Part shown: in pieces, positions 1 through 10,436 of the stretch
Numbering within the stretch: the first letter of the stretch is position 1
How the letters are laid out: each line of letters begins with the position of its first letter
NCBI GenBank assembly: GCA_963576725.1
Contig: OY755252.1
Coordinates: forward strand, 55,124,431 to 55,188,430
DNA length: 64,000 nucleotides
Source of the DNA: Azorinus chamasolen
Taxonomy: Eukaryota > Mollusca > Bivalvia > Cardiida > Solecurtidae
Direction of reading: 5' to 3'
Translations under genes and position numbers: made by a program
The notes under the pieces: model-generated
What the model was told of the DNA's origin: nothing
The model's database searches: none
What the model saw: the letters and a program-made list of their open reading frames with translations, nothing else

Positions 1-746
1 TACGGTCAATGGAGGTTTTGGCCAGGAGTTATGAGGGCTTCGTCACTTACCCAAACAAACAAGTAGTCGAAAGAGCTCGACTGTGTCTTGGAGAGCAGAA
101 ATATTCACGGTTTGGCAACACCTCCTGGAATCTTGTACACTGGGCGAAAGTGGTGAACAAACCGTCAATAGTTACACCGTTGGATGATTATGTTGATGGT
201 AATCAGAACACATGTGTAAACACAGAAGATGTGAAAATTGGATTTGTAAGCGCAGGTAATATGAAAACGGGCAATAGTTTGAATGAAAACCTTGGAAATG
301 CAGACATGGACAAAACAAAAAAGGAAACAGATTTCACAGAATATCTTCTGTTACCTGAAACAGGGGAATTATTTGGTTACTTTCGAAGACAACTGATACG
401 ACGATGGAGAGATTTCAAACCAGGAACAATCGTGGAGTTTAAGCAATCCGTTCGTAAGAGACAAGCAATATTGTCTGACTCTGATGAGGAAAGAGGTACT
501 ATTACCACGATCCACTACAAAAACAGCGGCATGTATGACATAATAGTAGAAGAAACAATGCAACTGAATTTGAAACGTGACCATATTTGGATGTACGTTT
601 GCGATCCTACAAAGGTGAACAAGCCAGACATAATCCTTAAAAATGCTCGCAGGTATTGCTCACAAAAGAAGTTTGCTCTTAGATCCGGAAGTTGGGACTT
701 TTGTAAGAAATGTGTGTTAAAAAACGAATATTTGCATGATGGATGA
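1..746 (+). CDS. 3' part of LRAT-like tandem-domain protein, copy 1 (5' end outside window)
   Basis: The window begins inside this ORF: the frame is open from base 3 and stops at 744-746. It is colinear without any indel with the last ~247 codons of the complete gene at 42824-45652 (constant offset 44906). It covers the C-terminal half of LRAT-like domain 4 (segment NTSWNLVHW) and all of domain 5 (RSGSWDFCKKC), followed by the same C-terminus. By eye 17 of 245 residues differ, about 93% identity, with roughly 14 silent base changes alongside. Keeping the frame over 738 bp with many substitutions suggests this paralog was, or still is, constrained. The Met at base 9 is internal, not the start. 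The biochemical role is unknown; both domains present lack the Cys expected of LRAT/HRASLS acyltransferases. Confidence 0.8.
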   Translation, partial: RSMEVLARSYEGFVTYPNKQVVERARLCLGEQKYSRFGNTSWNLVHWAKVVNKPSIVTPLDDYVDGNQNTCVNTEDVKIGFVSAGNMKTGNSLNENLGNADMDKTKKETDFTEYLLLPETGELFGYFRRQLIRRWRDFKPGTIVEFKQSVRKRQAILSDSDEERGTITTIHYKNSGMYDIIVEETMQLNLKRDHIWMYVCDPTKVNKPDIILKNARRYCSQKKFALRSGSWDFCKKCVLKNEYLHDG

Positions 747-1321
747 ACAAAATGACAACATACTGATTCATACCTGTATGAACAAACAACATTTTAAAAC
801 ACTGGTTTCAAACCGTACACAACTCGGGATCAAGACGAAACTGCAGTCAAATCTTTATTATTCCAAAAGCAAATCGAGTAGACACTTATAATGGTTTAAG
901 TACTATCTTTAGAAAATACATCGAAAGGCGATGTATGTCTCGATTTTCTGATGAGTTCCGACAGTTTGTATTAGAATGTATGCAACCCATCTGGGAAAAC
1001 ATAGTCGTATCGATCAAAGTCGCTATTCTCCAATAAATCTCCATCGAATTTTGTTATCTATATAACACCATTTAGAGAAATGACTGATATACATGTGAAT
1101 ATTATTGTTTTACTCTGTCATTGCAATATGATGAAGTTATGAAACATGAAAGTGCCAAAAAAGAACCATGAGAAGCCCTGATAACCAGATTCTCGTGTAA
1201 ACACGGAGATAAGCCAACATCATTTTTACATAAATATATACATTTGAACCGCGATATCTCGAACTTCAAGCGGCCATATACTTCGAGATTCAATCATACA
1301 TTTTCTAATCTGAACAATTTC

Positions 1322-1397
1322 GCAGTTTAATACAGGTCAAAAATAATACCGAAAGCTCATGTAGCTTTCAGCATTATACTGGACCTGGATTAAGCTA
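1322..1397. repeat. Palindromic cassette inside a degraded pogo-like MITE
   Basis: Arms with GTTTAATACAGGTC and CCTGGATTAAGC fold around an inner GAAAGCTC/GCTTTC stem. It lies just 3' of a degraded terminal repeat, GAACCGCGATATCTCGAA, at about 1245. The same structure sits in the duplicated copy at 46365-46444. It belongs to the cassette family also seen at 2843, 7031, 31343, 53220 and 55136. Confidence 0.65.
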
Positions 1398-2705
1398 CCA
1401 CATGTGTTTTTAGATATTCGTAGTGATACCTTTCAGAACAAGTCTGTATTGTACATTGTGAAAGAACCGAGCATTTACATTTTATACATATGTAATCTAA
1501 AAAAAACAAATCGGCACAAATGACTTGATTTATGCCTCGAATACCTATGACGTTAACTGCGTGGTCACTGTTATCTGAAGTATGGTCATATTTGATTGTG
1601 ATCTTAAAGAGCTGGAACACATCGTATGTCGTAATCCATGAAAATGTTCTCAAGTGCGTGCACAAGAAATTTGCTAACAGATTCTGAAGTTGAAATTTTT
1701 ATGGGAAATGTGTCTTTAAAGAGGAATATTTGTGACAATTGATTTCAAGTCACGTGTGAGGAAAGACTTAGTATTTCTCGATTGAATCATCATTTAACCA
1801 TAAGCACTATGAGCAATTGTCCTCTGCAAATATTGTCCATACCTCACTTCTATATGTACATCTTCCATCTTTTTTACAAACCCAGTATCAGAATGACAGT
1901 TTTGATTCTTATGATACGCTGATTGACAACCGTACATTAACCCTTTACTCCATGAATGTTTAGGCAAGAAGTAATGGCATCATGGATATTATTTACTTGA
2001 ATACACATTATAGCAATACAAAAATATTTTTATAATGACATAAACTGTACTATCATATCTATCTTGTATGATTATCATAAGCACAAAGAGGAGACCCTTA
2101 TCTCGATCGACTCTATATATGCATTAAACATTTCTCCATCTTTGGTTATTATCCAGCAGGTGTTATGTTTCGGATCCAAACTCCATATTTTATCTCGATG
2201 TAAATGAGATATGGGTCCGGCAACTGTTCTTCTCTCTAGGTGCCATGCTATCTATATAGTGTTGCAGCGCCGTAAAATCCAACTCACTCTCTCACTTACG
2301 TTTAAGAGAACAAATTGAAGGAAAGTCCACTCTAAAACGTAAAGCAGATGACAATATTTGCAAACAAAAACTGTTTGGCACCAAAAGAACTATGAGTCTA
2401 TGTGTGTTGTTGTGTTCCACTGTAATATGTTGTTTTCTATTTTAGATCTTCATGGTATTTAGTCCCCTATGTTACGCCTCTATCCTTCCTTCCTTCTAAA
2501 CAAACGAGACACCAAATCATGATCGTTCATTCTTCACCAGCATACGTATGTTTGGATCGCGGAGGTCCTCTTTACGTACCATACAGTAGCAGATAGAAAA
2601 TCATGCATTCATTATGATTAACATACTACATATAATAATAAGTTGTTTGTGTTTACATTTACTACATAGTGATAGTAATTAACACGTTTTAAACAGTAAG
2701 TTATA

Positions 2706-3055
2706 CAGTGAACCCTCGTTATACCGGCATTCGTTACAATGGCACCCTCGTTATACCGGCAGTATGCATTGAAACAAAATTACCGTTAAGTCTTTGAAAC
2801 AATCACTGAATAAATAGGTACAATGCCAATAAGACAGGCGATCGCTTAATGCAGAACACAAGAAGTGCAAAAAGCTCCCAAAGGGAGCTTTTTGCACTTC
2901 TTGTGTTCTGCATAAGCGTTCACCTGTTGGTACTACAATTGTAGTTTAAAACTGGCCATATGGTTCCTTTCATGTTTAACTCGTTATAACAGTAACCTCG
3001 TTATACCAGCAAAATGTCTGGAAACAAACACATCCATTGTAACGAGGGTTCACTG
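2706..3055. mobile_element. pogo/Tigger-like MITE with TA target duplication
   Basis: Terminal inverted repeats CAGTGAACCCTCGTTA at the left and the reverse complement of CAGTGAACCCTCGTT at the right are flanked by TA (2704-2705 and 3056-3057). Subterminal copies of CCTCGTTATACC are present. There is no coding capacity. A perfect-looking hairpin at 2843-2918 occupies the centre. Confidence 0.8.
2843..2918. repeat. Long near-perfect hairpin (palindromic cassette)
   Basis: About 35-nt arms, beginning CGCTTAATGCAGAACACAAG and ending ATAAGCG, close on AAAGCTCCC/GGGAGCTTT with a tiny loop. The partner MITE at 48077 has lost most of the left arm. Confidence 0.85.
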
Positions 3056-3666
3056 TATATGTAACAGGTCATACTATGTAAAATATATCTCCTAACAACC
3101 ATTTGTTGGTATGTATGCATCCTCTGAGAGGGCACACAGTTATATGTACTTCTTGTTTAAATAAGAAAAAGCAATTTACAAATAAAACCCATAAACCACA
3201 TAAAAGTTACACATTACCGCTTTCATCTCTTGTCTATATTGTTTTTTTTTGTAGTGAGAGAAAAAACTCTTTGTCGTAATTATAGAAAAGTTTACACTTC
3301 AAACAGATGTTTATATCATTTTTACACTTCAACATATGTTTATATCATTTTCTATCAAATGAATACCACGCACAGTTATTTTTATATCTCAATGCATATT
3401 CAGATATATTTGTTTTGAAAATAGGCATCTCTAGCATATTGTTATGGTACTTTTGTAATATATGAATTGTTTTGCTAAGAGAGTTATTTAATCGATTATA
3501 TGTACATGTATTCTATTAACATGTATTGATCCTAAAGTTACATTATCACAGTAACAGTTTGAATATTGTAACAAACATTTTGGAGACGCCGAATGAAACT
3601 ATTTGCATATGTATTAGCGGACTTAAGTGTCTCACTAAGTGTCTGAACTATTCTTACTCTGTTGTA

Positions 3667-3911
3667 TTAACCCTTTCACCGTCGATGTCGCAAAAATGCA
3701 CAAAGACAAATGGTACAGTCCTAGATCAGACGCCGCCTTCAAAAGATGGCGTCTGATCAGGGACTTCACTTTTTGTCTCAAACCCTATTTCTATATATGT
3801 GCTTTATTCCTTTGAAATTTGCATTTATTTATCTCTTTCCTTATTTTACCGAATGATTTAACAAAATCTGTTTGCAGACGGCAACTAGAAATTTGGTGCC
3901 GAAAGGGTTAA
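3667..3911. mobile_element. TTAACCCTTT-type MITE with central CAGACGCC hairpin
   Basis: The ends are TTAACCCTTTCACCG and, inverted, GGTGCCGAAAGGGTTAA. A hairpin at 3724-3758 pairs GATCAGACGCC with GGCGTCTGATC. The ORF that reads across this element (3526-3756, repeated at 48851) is a by-product of the duplication. Confidence 0.7.
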
Positions 3912-5864
3912 TGGGCATGTATGTATTGTCCCATTAATGTTTAGGCAAGAACTAATGACGTCAGGAATAATCAAATGATTTCACGTATTGATGATTTCAA
4001 GATACTGTTCAATGCGATTTATATTGCATGTATATCATAGACACACAGTGAAGACCCTGATCGGACGCATGCAAAGGGATTGATAAGCGTGTCGATCTGT
4101 TTGCAAATGCTTAAAAAGGCATACTTTAAGGTTTAACGTTTAAAATGCACATTATAAAGAGCTCGGATAGATGATACCTTTTTACGGGGATTCATTTTGT
4201 TCTTTTAGTTAACTAGTTCGATACCGAGGTCGCAGTGACTCCCATGGCTTGCTGAAGGCTCACATCTGACCAATCAAAAACTTGAGAACGAACTCAGACT
4301 CAACTAAAAAGTTTTATAAGCATGGTACAGGGTCCAAACTGTTTGTTACACCACTTTCGTTTTTAGAAAACAAAATGAAGGAAAGTACAATCTGAAATTT
4401 ACAGCTAACGACATTGTTTGCAGACTAATATTATTTGGCGTCAAAAAAGAGAATGGAAAGTCAGGCAAAAATAAAAGTTTTACGATTATGGTTAGCCAGT
4501 GGTTGTGTTGTTTTCTATTTATATGTTTATGGTTTTGATGCCTCTATGCTACGTCTGTAGTCTTCCCCACCCCTTACATAATGAGACACCAACTGGTGTT
4601 CAACATAGGTTTGTGAAGGTCGGAGATGGACAATACCCTATATACTGTAGTGAACGGTACAGCACATGTTTTATGAAAGTAAATAAAACATGATGTATTC
4701 ATTACATGTATGTTAACATGCTAATATATATTTTGCTGCTTTATTTCTATTTCGATTTTCATTTTCAACATGGTGATAATGATTAACAAGGTCGTGTAAA
4801 TTCTGTGTTTTACTGTTTTTCCACTTGTTAACGGTAAGTTAGTTATTGTCCTAATATGTAAATTATATTTCCTGGCATGAATCCACTCACCGAGATTGTA
4901 CATGTATGCAGTTGCATGTACTTGTCCGTCTAAATTGCTTTTTGTAGTGAGATGGAAAAGTTGTTTGTCTGAATTCAAGAAAATATTGCACTTCAAATAG
5001 ATGTTCATACCGAGACCATTTCTTATCAAATGCATCCCATTCAGTTATTGTAATACAACACAATTTTAAATAATTTATTAAAACAGTCATGTTTGGTATA
5101 TTGTTATGGTACATTTTGTAATGTATGAACTTTTTTGCCAAGAGAATTATCCGATTAATTATTATATGTATACCATTGGCATGTATTGATCCTAAAGCTA
5201 CATGCATGCATGTGTAGAGGATCTTACATGAGTGTGCATTACAAATTGTTTTTATGAAACGAGTTTACTATAATAATATGACACGAGATTTAGCGAGTGT
5301 GATATTCATTATAGTTAACGAGTTTCGTGAAAAAAAAACCCTGTAAAGAACACGAATATAAGATTATTTCTATCACATAATGCTTAAAGGTGCCATGGAC
5401 AATGAAACTACATCTAACGGGCGTTTCGGTCATTGATTATAGCGTAATACAGGCGGATTCAAACTTAAAAAAATGGACTAGTGCATTTCCCATTTATGAC
5501 ACTGTTCGGCACTCATACACGGCAGATTATGCGACACATTCTTTTTCGAGAACACGAGTTTATTCAGGTGTATCAAATTTAAAGTTACTTATTTTGTTAA
5601 CCCCCCCCCAACAAGTGTTTAACCTTAAGCACTCTACTAGCGACCGTACACCTTTGCAAACAGTTTGGATCCAGATGAAAGGCCGAGCAACTCGGCGTAT
5701 CAGCAGTATCTAAACTGTTTAATATGCTGACACTGCTTTGAAAACAAATTGAAGAAATATGTTCTTTTAGAATGGAAGCAGACAACGATATTTCCAGACT
5801 ACATTTGCTCAGCGTGCATAAGGTTAATAACTTCACAATCATGAAATATACACCAGTATAAGAA

Positions 5865-5887
5865 CCCCCCCCCCCCCCCCCCCCCCC
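5865..5887. repeat. Poly-C tract (C23)
   Basis: A run of 23 C. The duplication partner resumes alignment immediately after it, at 52311, so the tract marks the junction of the non-matching segment. Confidence 0.9.
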
Positions 5888-6188
5888 AGATGTGACTCCG
5901 AGTAACCTTAAGGTCTCGTCAGGATCTTCGCTTATTGACACTCAGTCAATAGTTTGTTTTAAACAATTTAGTGAATTAGTGAATTAGATAAAAGTAAAGA
6001 TTATAACAGATCGGGGATTTAGCAGATTTTATTGTTATAGCATCAGAAGCTATTTTTAAACTCATTACCTCATCGGCTAGTTTAGACTCATTGTCTCATA
6101 TGTTATTTTTAGCCTCATCCTCTTTGAATATCTGTACTGAAAAGCAGCACTTATTACAAAATAAGAAAAAATAGAATGGTATATTTTG

Positions 6189-6255
6189 GAAACCATTGTG
6201 ATAAATAGAGCATTAGCTTCTATTAAGCAAATGCTATATTTATCACAGTAGTTTC
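6189..6255. repeat. GATAAATAGAGCAT hairpin
   Basis: GAAACCATTGTGATAAATAG is followed by an inverted copy ending in GTTTC. Relatives occur at 30018-30068 and 54500-54565, with a broken one near 52598. Confidence 0.7.
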
Positions 6256-6334
6256 AAAAGGTGACTTTTATAGAGGCGTCAATATGGGGTAATGGGTTAA
6301 TTATGATCGTATGTATATAGCACTATTGCAAAGG

Positions 6335-6602
6335 TTAATCCTTTCCCTGTTCAATAATTAAGTAAGAAATAACATTAATTAAAATCATTAATATTTAATA
6401 GCTTAATTTTAATAATGACATATGTACACAGATTTGCTTAAGTATTGGTAGAAACTGTAGAATCAGATCAGTGTTATTCTATAAGCAAACAGAGAATACC
6501 CTGGTCAGACGGCTCATGTAGGAGCCGTCTGATCTGGGTCTACTCTGGGTCTACTCTGTTTCCGAAGGCGTGAAAAAAGTTTATACCAGGGAAAAGGGTT
6601 AA
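6335..6602. mobile_element. TTAACCCTTT-type MITE with CAGACGGCTC hairpin
   Basis: The left end is TTAATCCTTTCCCTG; the right end is CAGGGAAAAGGGTTAA. The centre holds GCAAACAGAG, a CAGACGGCTC/GAGCCGTCTG hairpin (6506-6531) and CTACTCTGTTT. Related central hairpins recur near 52995, 53440, 53800 and 55605. Confidence 0.7.
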
Positions 6603-6920
6603 ATGCAACGACTCGTTCTCTAAGAATTGGGGTATTATTATATGGCAAACGGTGTAGATCCAGATCAGATATCACTTCTATGGCGAGTTATCTGATTTAT
6701 GATTTAATGATATAGGTCTTATTACAAGGCAAACAGTGTTTACCCCAGATCAGACATTATGATGGGTGAAGTTTTACACTGTACTGAAACAGAAGAAATT
6801 ACAGATTCTGACGAGTGTGATATATAGTGTAGCGCCATATCGGAAAATTTACATTAGTGCTTTAGATATGTTAAGCAGCAATAGAACACATGTTTGATTA
6901 AAGCAGAATGCTGTCTTAAG

Positions 6921-6972
6921 AAAAGTACAAAAATGAGTCATGCAGGAAATACCACATACAGAACAAACACTC
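6921..6972 (-). mobile_element. Very short 5'-truncated Naiad 3' end (subfamily A)
   Basis: Only the terminal ~50 bp of the Naiad subfamily A 3' UTR is present, ending on the minus strand in CATTTTTGTACTTTT. The rest of 6603-7300 holds no gene; it contains the cassette at 7031 and a direct duplication of CATTTCCTTGAAGTTTTTAC near 7170-7220. Confidence 0.6.
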
Positions 6973-7030
6973 AAAGCCATCAAAAACAGGTCTAATGAAA
7001 AGTATGTAAGGCAGATAATAGCTTAATGCA

Positions 7031-7104
7031 GGGACGACTTAATGCGGAAAACTCCTACAGAAATTTCCTGCATTACTTTTGCCCTGCATTAAGCAACAAA
7101 ATGC
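7031..7104. repeat. Palindromic cassette GCTTAATGCAGG
   Basis: GCTTAATGCAGGG at the left pairs with CCCTGCATTAAGC at the right, around imperfect inner arms with AAACTCC. No clear terminal repeat is visible around this copy. Confidence 0.65.
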
Positions 7105-7300
7105 TTTTTCAAAATCCTGTTCAATAAATGCTGATGGAGTTATATAGATCTTTGACTAGGTTTCGTATTATAAGCTAAACATTTCCTTGAAGTTTTTACA
7201 TTATAAAAACATTTCCTTGAAGTTTTTACATTATAAAAAAATAAGTTAATGAATATTCCTTTCCCTAATGGATACTTGATTCATGCCAAGACATCCTACT

Positions 7301-9208
7301 CAGGGAGCCAGTAGTGCCTACCGTGCACCCCGACTTTTTTTCATGGGTACCAAAATGTTCAGAAAAGTGTCCTGAATAAGAATCGCGAATGTACTTAAAC
7401 TTAAATTCTTTTAGGCTATGTGTATTTTAACCGTTTCCATGCCCCCCCCCCCAGTTTTCGTAATGATGACCTACAAATTCGCCTATATCACAGTCAGTTT
7501 TTGTCCTAAAACTATAAAACTGGTACCAAATGGAAAATAAGGCATTGTACTTTTATTTCTAACTTGTTTTTCTAAATTACCTTATTTGCATACTCATGAA
7601 TATTAATGAGAACATTAAAAATTGTAAAAAAAAGTATAGAAATAACGTAAACCTTTCATTTTTTATCCTACAAATATCAGAAAATAACTTCAAATGCAGT
7701 TTAACATGATGACGAAACCCACAGGAAACAAAATATCCAATTTGAGGACCATAGCATTAATTTTAAGTACCATTTTCACCGTTTCCATGGCAACACCCTA
7801 GTTTTCGTAATTATGGTCCGTACCTGCAAAATCGTCCATATCACAGCCAGTTTTTGTCCAAAACCTATAAAACTGGTACCAAATTGGAGATAGGACATTG
7901 TGCTTTCATTTTCGGTTTGTTTTTTAAATTACCTTATTTGCATACTCATGAATATTAATGAGAACATTAAAAATAGTAAAAATAATACAGAAATAACGTT
8001 AATAATGTAAACTATTCACTTTTTATCCTACAAATATCAGAAAATAATTTCAAATGCAGTTTAACATGATGACAAAATCCTTAGAAAACAAAATATCAAA
8101 TTTGAAGACCAAAAATTTAACTCTAAGTAACTTTTTAACTGTTTCCATAGTAACCATTCATTTCACTCTGTTCACACAGTTTTGTTAGTCGACACCTACC
8201 TGCAAAAATCTTCCATATCACTGGAAGTATTTGTGCTAACTGTATAAAACTGGAACCGAATTAAAGCTAAGACAGTGTGCTTTGGTTTAAAAGCTATACT
8301 TAGGAATTACCTTATTTGCATACACATGAATATTAATGAGAATAATTAAAAAATAGCAAAAAATACAGAAATAACGTAAACCTCTCAATTTTTATTCTAC
8401 CAATATCAGTCAACAACTTCAAATGTAGTTTAAAATGATGACAAAATACTCAGAAAGCTAATAATCTTAATTGATACCCAAACAATGAACTGTAAGTAAG
8501 ATTGTAACAGTTTCCATGGTAACCGATCCTTTCACAAATTTTGGAAATTTGACATCAAACTGTAATACTCCGCTAGATCTCGGTTATTTTTGATGAATCG
8601 TGAAATCAATTATTACATAGATATGAGACATTGCTTTAATAATAAATATTACTTTTCTGATATAAACTAATTTGCATATGTCTGAATATTTATGAGAACA
8701 GTAATAGATGTTGAAATTTTCGACAGACACCAGTCTTTCTCTTATAAAGTCAATAAATATGGAACATTATTAGCTAAAATTTACTATGATCACTGAATAT
8801 CACCAAGATTGTTAGATAAATAAATTTGGGACACATTATATAGCACTGATGGTGATATATCTGTTTCCTAGGCAACCATTCTTACCTCATTGTTAATATT
8901 ACAGAGTGTTTACATACCTGCAACATACAAAGATATTGTTGCCTTCTTGGGCGATAATTATAAATGATATAAACATATACCCGGTAGTTGATGTATGAAT
9001 CGTAATGTTAGGTTCACTTTATGCAAATTACCTTATTTGCATCCTCATGAATATTAATTAGTGATAAGAAAACAAAGGGAAACAATATTGAAAATGACAT
9101 GTTTTGCAGTATGCCGAGCACAACATTACACCATTCTCGAAATATAGCTTGCAATGATAAATGTACCTTTTGGTGATAAATAAATGAATTTTAATTCTAA
9201 AACTGTCT
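7301..9208. repeat. Left arm with ~360-bp units, each with octamer and X-box
   Basis: ATTTGCAT occurs at 7584, 7936, 8314, 8670 and 9035 (spacings 352, 378, 356, 365). RFX-type X-boxes occur at 7781 (GTTTCCATGGCAAC), 8141 (GTTTCCATAGTAAC), 8510 (GTTTCCATGGTAAC) and 8863 (GTTTCCTAGGCAAC). The octamer is usually followed by ATGAATATTAATGAG. A degraded X-box with a C run is at 7431. Confidence 0.8.
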
Positions 9209-9686
9209 CAAAGATGTTAAAGGGCATGTATACATCTTGTAAAGGCTTAATCCCACTCTCTGCTTTAAAACACATTTACAGAAAGCTTCTTTGAGTATGC
9301 CAACTCAACAAAATTAGATGAATGATATCCCACGTAACCCTTTACCAGCTGAATATTCATGTTAGAAATAATGACATCATGGGTATTTATCAGCTAATTT
9401 ATAAATTGAAGGTCTGACTCTCAGAGCATACCTTAATTAGAGACTTAAATGGAACAGTTTACGTATATTGGATCTTCTCAGGTAATGCTCTGATAAGAGC
9501 TAGGTCAAGATGATAACATTGCTATTGAATGTCTGTGGCGCATACCCTTATTATAGGCCACAATGTAATCATATCTGTTGATTGACTGTCAGCGTTACAT
9601 GTTGACAACCATTCTTGACTAAAGCAAGGGGAATGTCTGGGTCGGGAAAGAGATCTCTTCCAACGTATCAACTGGTAAATAACTCT

Positions 9687-10420
9687 TCACATGTGCTGTA
9701 TTAAGCAGGCCCTACAAGGGGGTAATGTTCCAATGTCAGCATTGCGAAGTGCATCTGTTGGCTTATCTTCACACTTCTCCTTAATCTTAAACAATATCAA
9801 TTCATTCACATTGTGAAATCTTAGGTTGCCATACATTGCATACGTAAATTCATCCATATCTTGCACAATGTCTCCAGATACATCCCAACAGTTGTCCAAA
9901 CCTGCTAATGGTTTTTATAAACATTGGCTTCTTTTCAATGGTCTTAGTGGGTGTCATATGTTCCCAGCCATTGAATGCACTTGTAGAATCACAGCCACAG
10001 TACAAATGGAGACCCAGAAGTGCTGATCGGTAATCTTCTGTGTATGCTTGGGCAACTTCTGACATGTTTATTATTTTTTTATGATTGCCTGTGCAAGTAT
10101 CAAACAAGACAGTAACACCTTCAAACCAGTTAAGGTAATACAGAAGAGTGAAGAATATATCACTGTCTGGAGTTCGAAGATGAACAGTTTTGTAGCCTTG
10201 TTCTTTTGCATGCTTGGTGTAAATAACAATCCTTGTTTCAGTTTCTTCCTGTGTTGAATTCAGGGCATCAAGACTGTTTCTCACTGTTGATATACCATAA
10301 TCTGGCGAGAATAGGTTAGGTTTACTGTCATAGATGAGAAAAAACATTTCTGCCTTGCTGCTTCTAATCGTAAGGAATCGAGGAATTGTAGCAATTATTA
10401 GTGGTTCACAAAGACCCAAA
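9687..10420 (-). pseudogene. PIN/FEN-like nuclease-fold ORF of the palindromic transposon
   Basis: The longer frame (9850-10419) has EETETRIVIYTKHAKEQGYK, then LRTPDSDIFF and GLHLYCGCDSTSAF. This acidic pattern is typical of a repeat-associated animal protein family that I recognise as PIN/FEN-like. A shifted frame (9687-9899) continues with the C-terminal part, ending near TLPPCRACLIQHM, so one frameshift splits the gene at about 9870. The N-terminus is cut by the Naiad insertion at 10437. The ORF lies between the transposon arms, which suggests it is element-encoded. Whether it acts in transposition is unknown. A more decayed copy lies at 23545-24175. Confidence 0.55.
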
Positions 10421-10436
10421 ATGCAGATTGATATAG

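Larger units (their letters stand above)
1..6602. repeat. Segmental duplication, copy 1 (partner 44907-52850)
   Basis: From base 1 the sequence follows 44907 onward through the LRAT 3' end and several kb of non-coding flank, including the same embedded MITEs (2706-3055 with 48077-48393; 3667-3911 with 48992-49229). Alignment is lost at about 5385 (partner 50837), where the partner has ~1.5 kb of extra sequence. It resumes at about 5888 (partner 52311) and fades near 6500-6600. Copy 1 lacks ~350 bp present at 46500-46850. Stretch 747-2705 and stretch 3912-6334 contain no gene I can support. Confidence 0.85.

Noticed and set aside
3526..3756. 76-aa ORF repeated at 48851-49081
   Set aside because: Conserved because the whole segment is duplicated; it reads into a MITE hairpin and has no recognised domain.
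4721..5207. Overlapping minus-strand ORFs of 104 and 106 aa
   Set aside because: No recognised domain; they are not kept open in the duplicated copy (about 50160-50640).
5390..5941. ORFs around the poly-C tract, one with a Gly run
   Set aside because: The Gly run is just the C23 tract read in reverse; the other frames show no domain.
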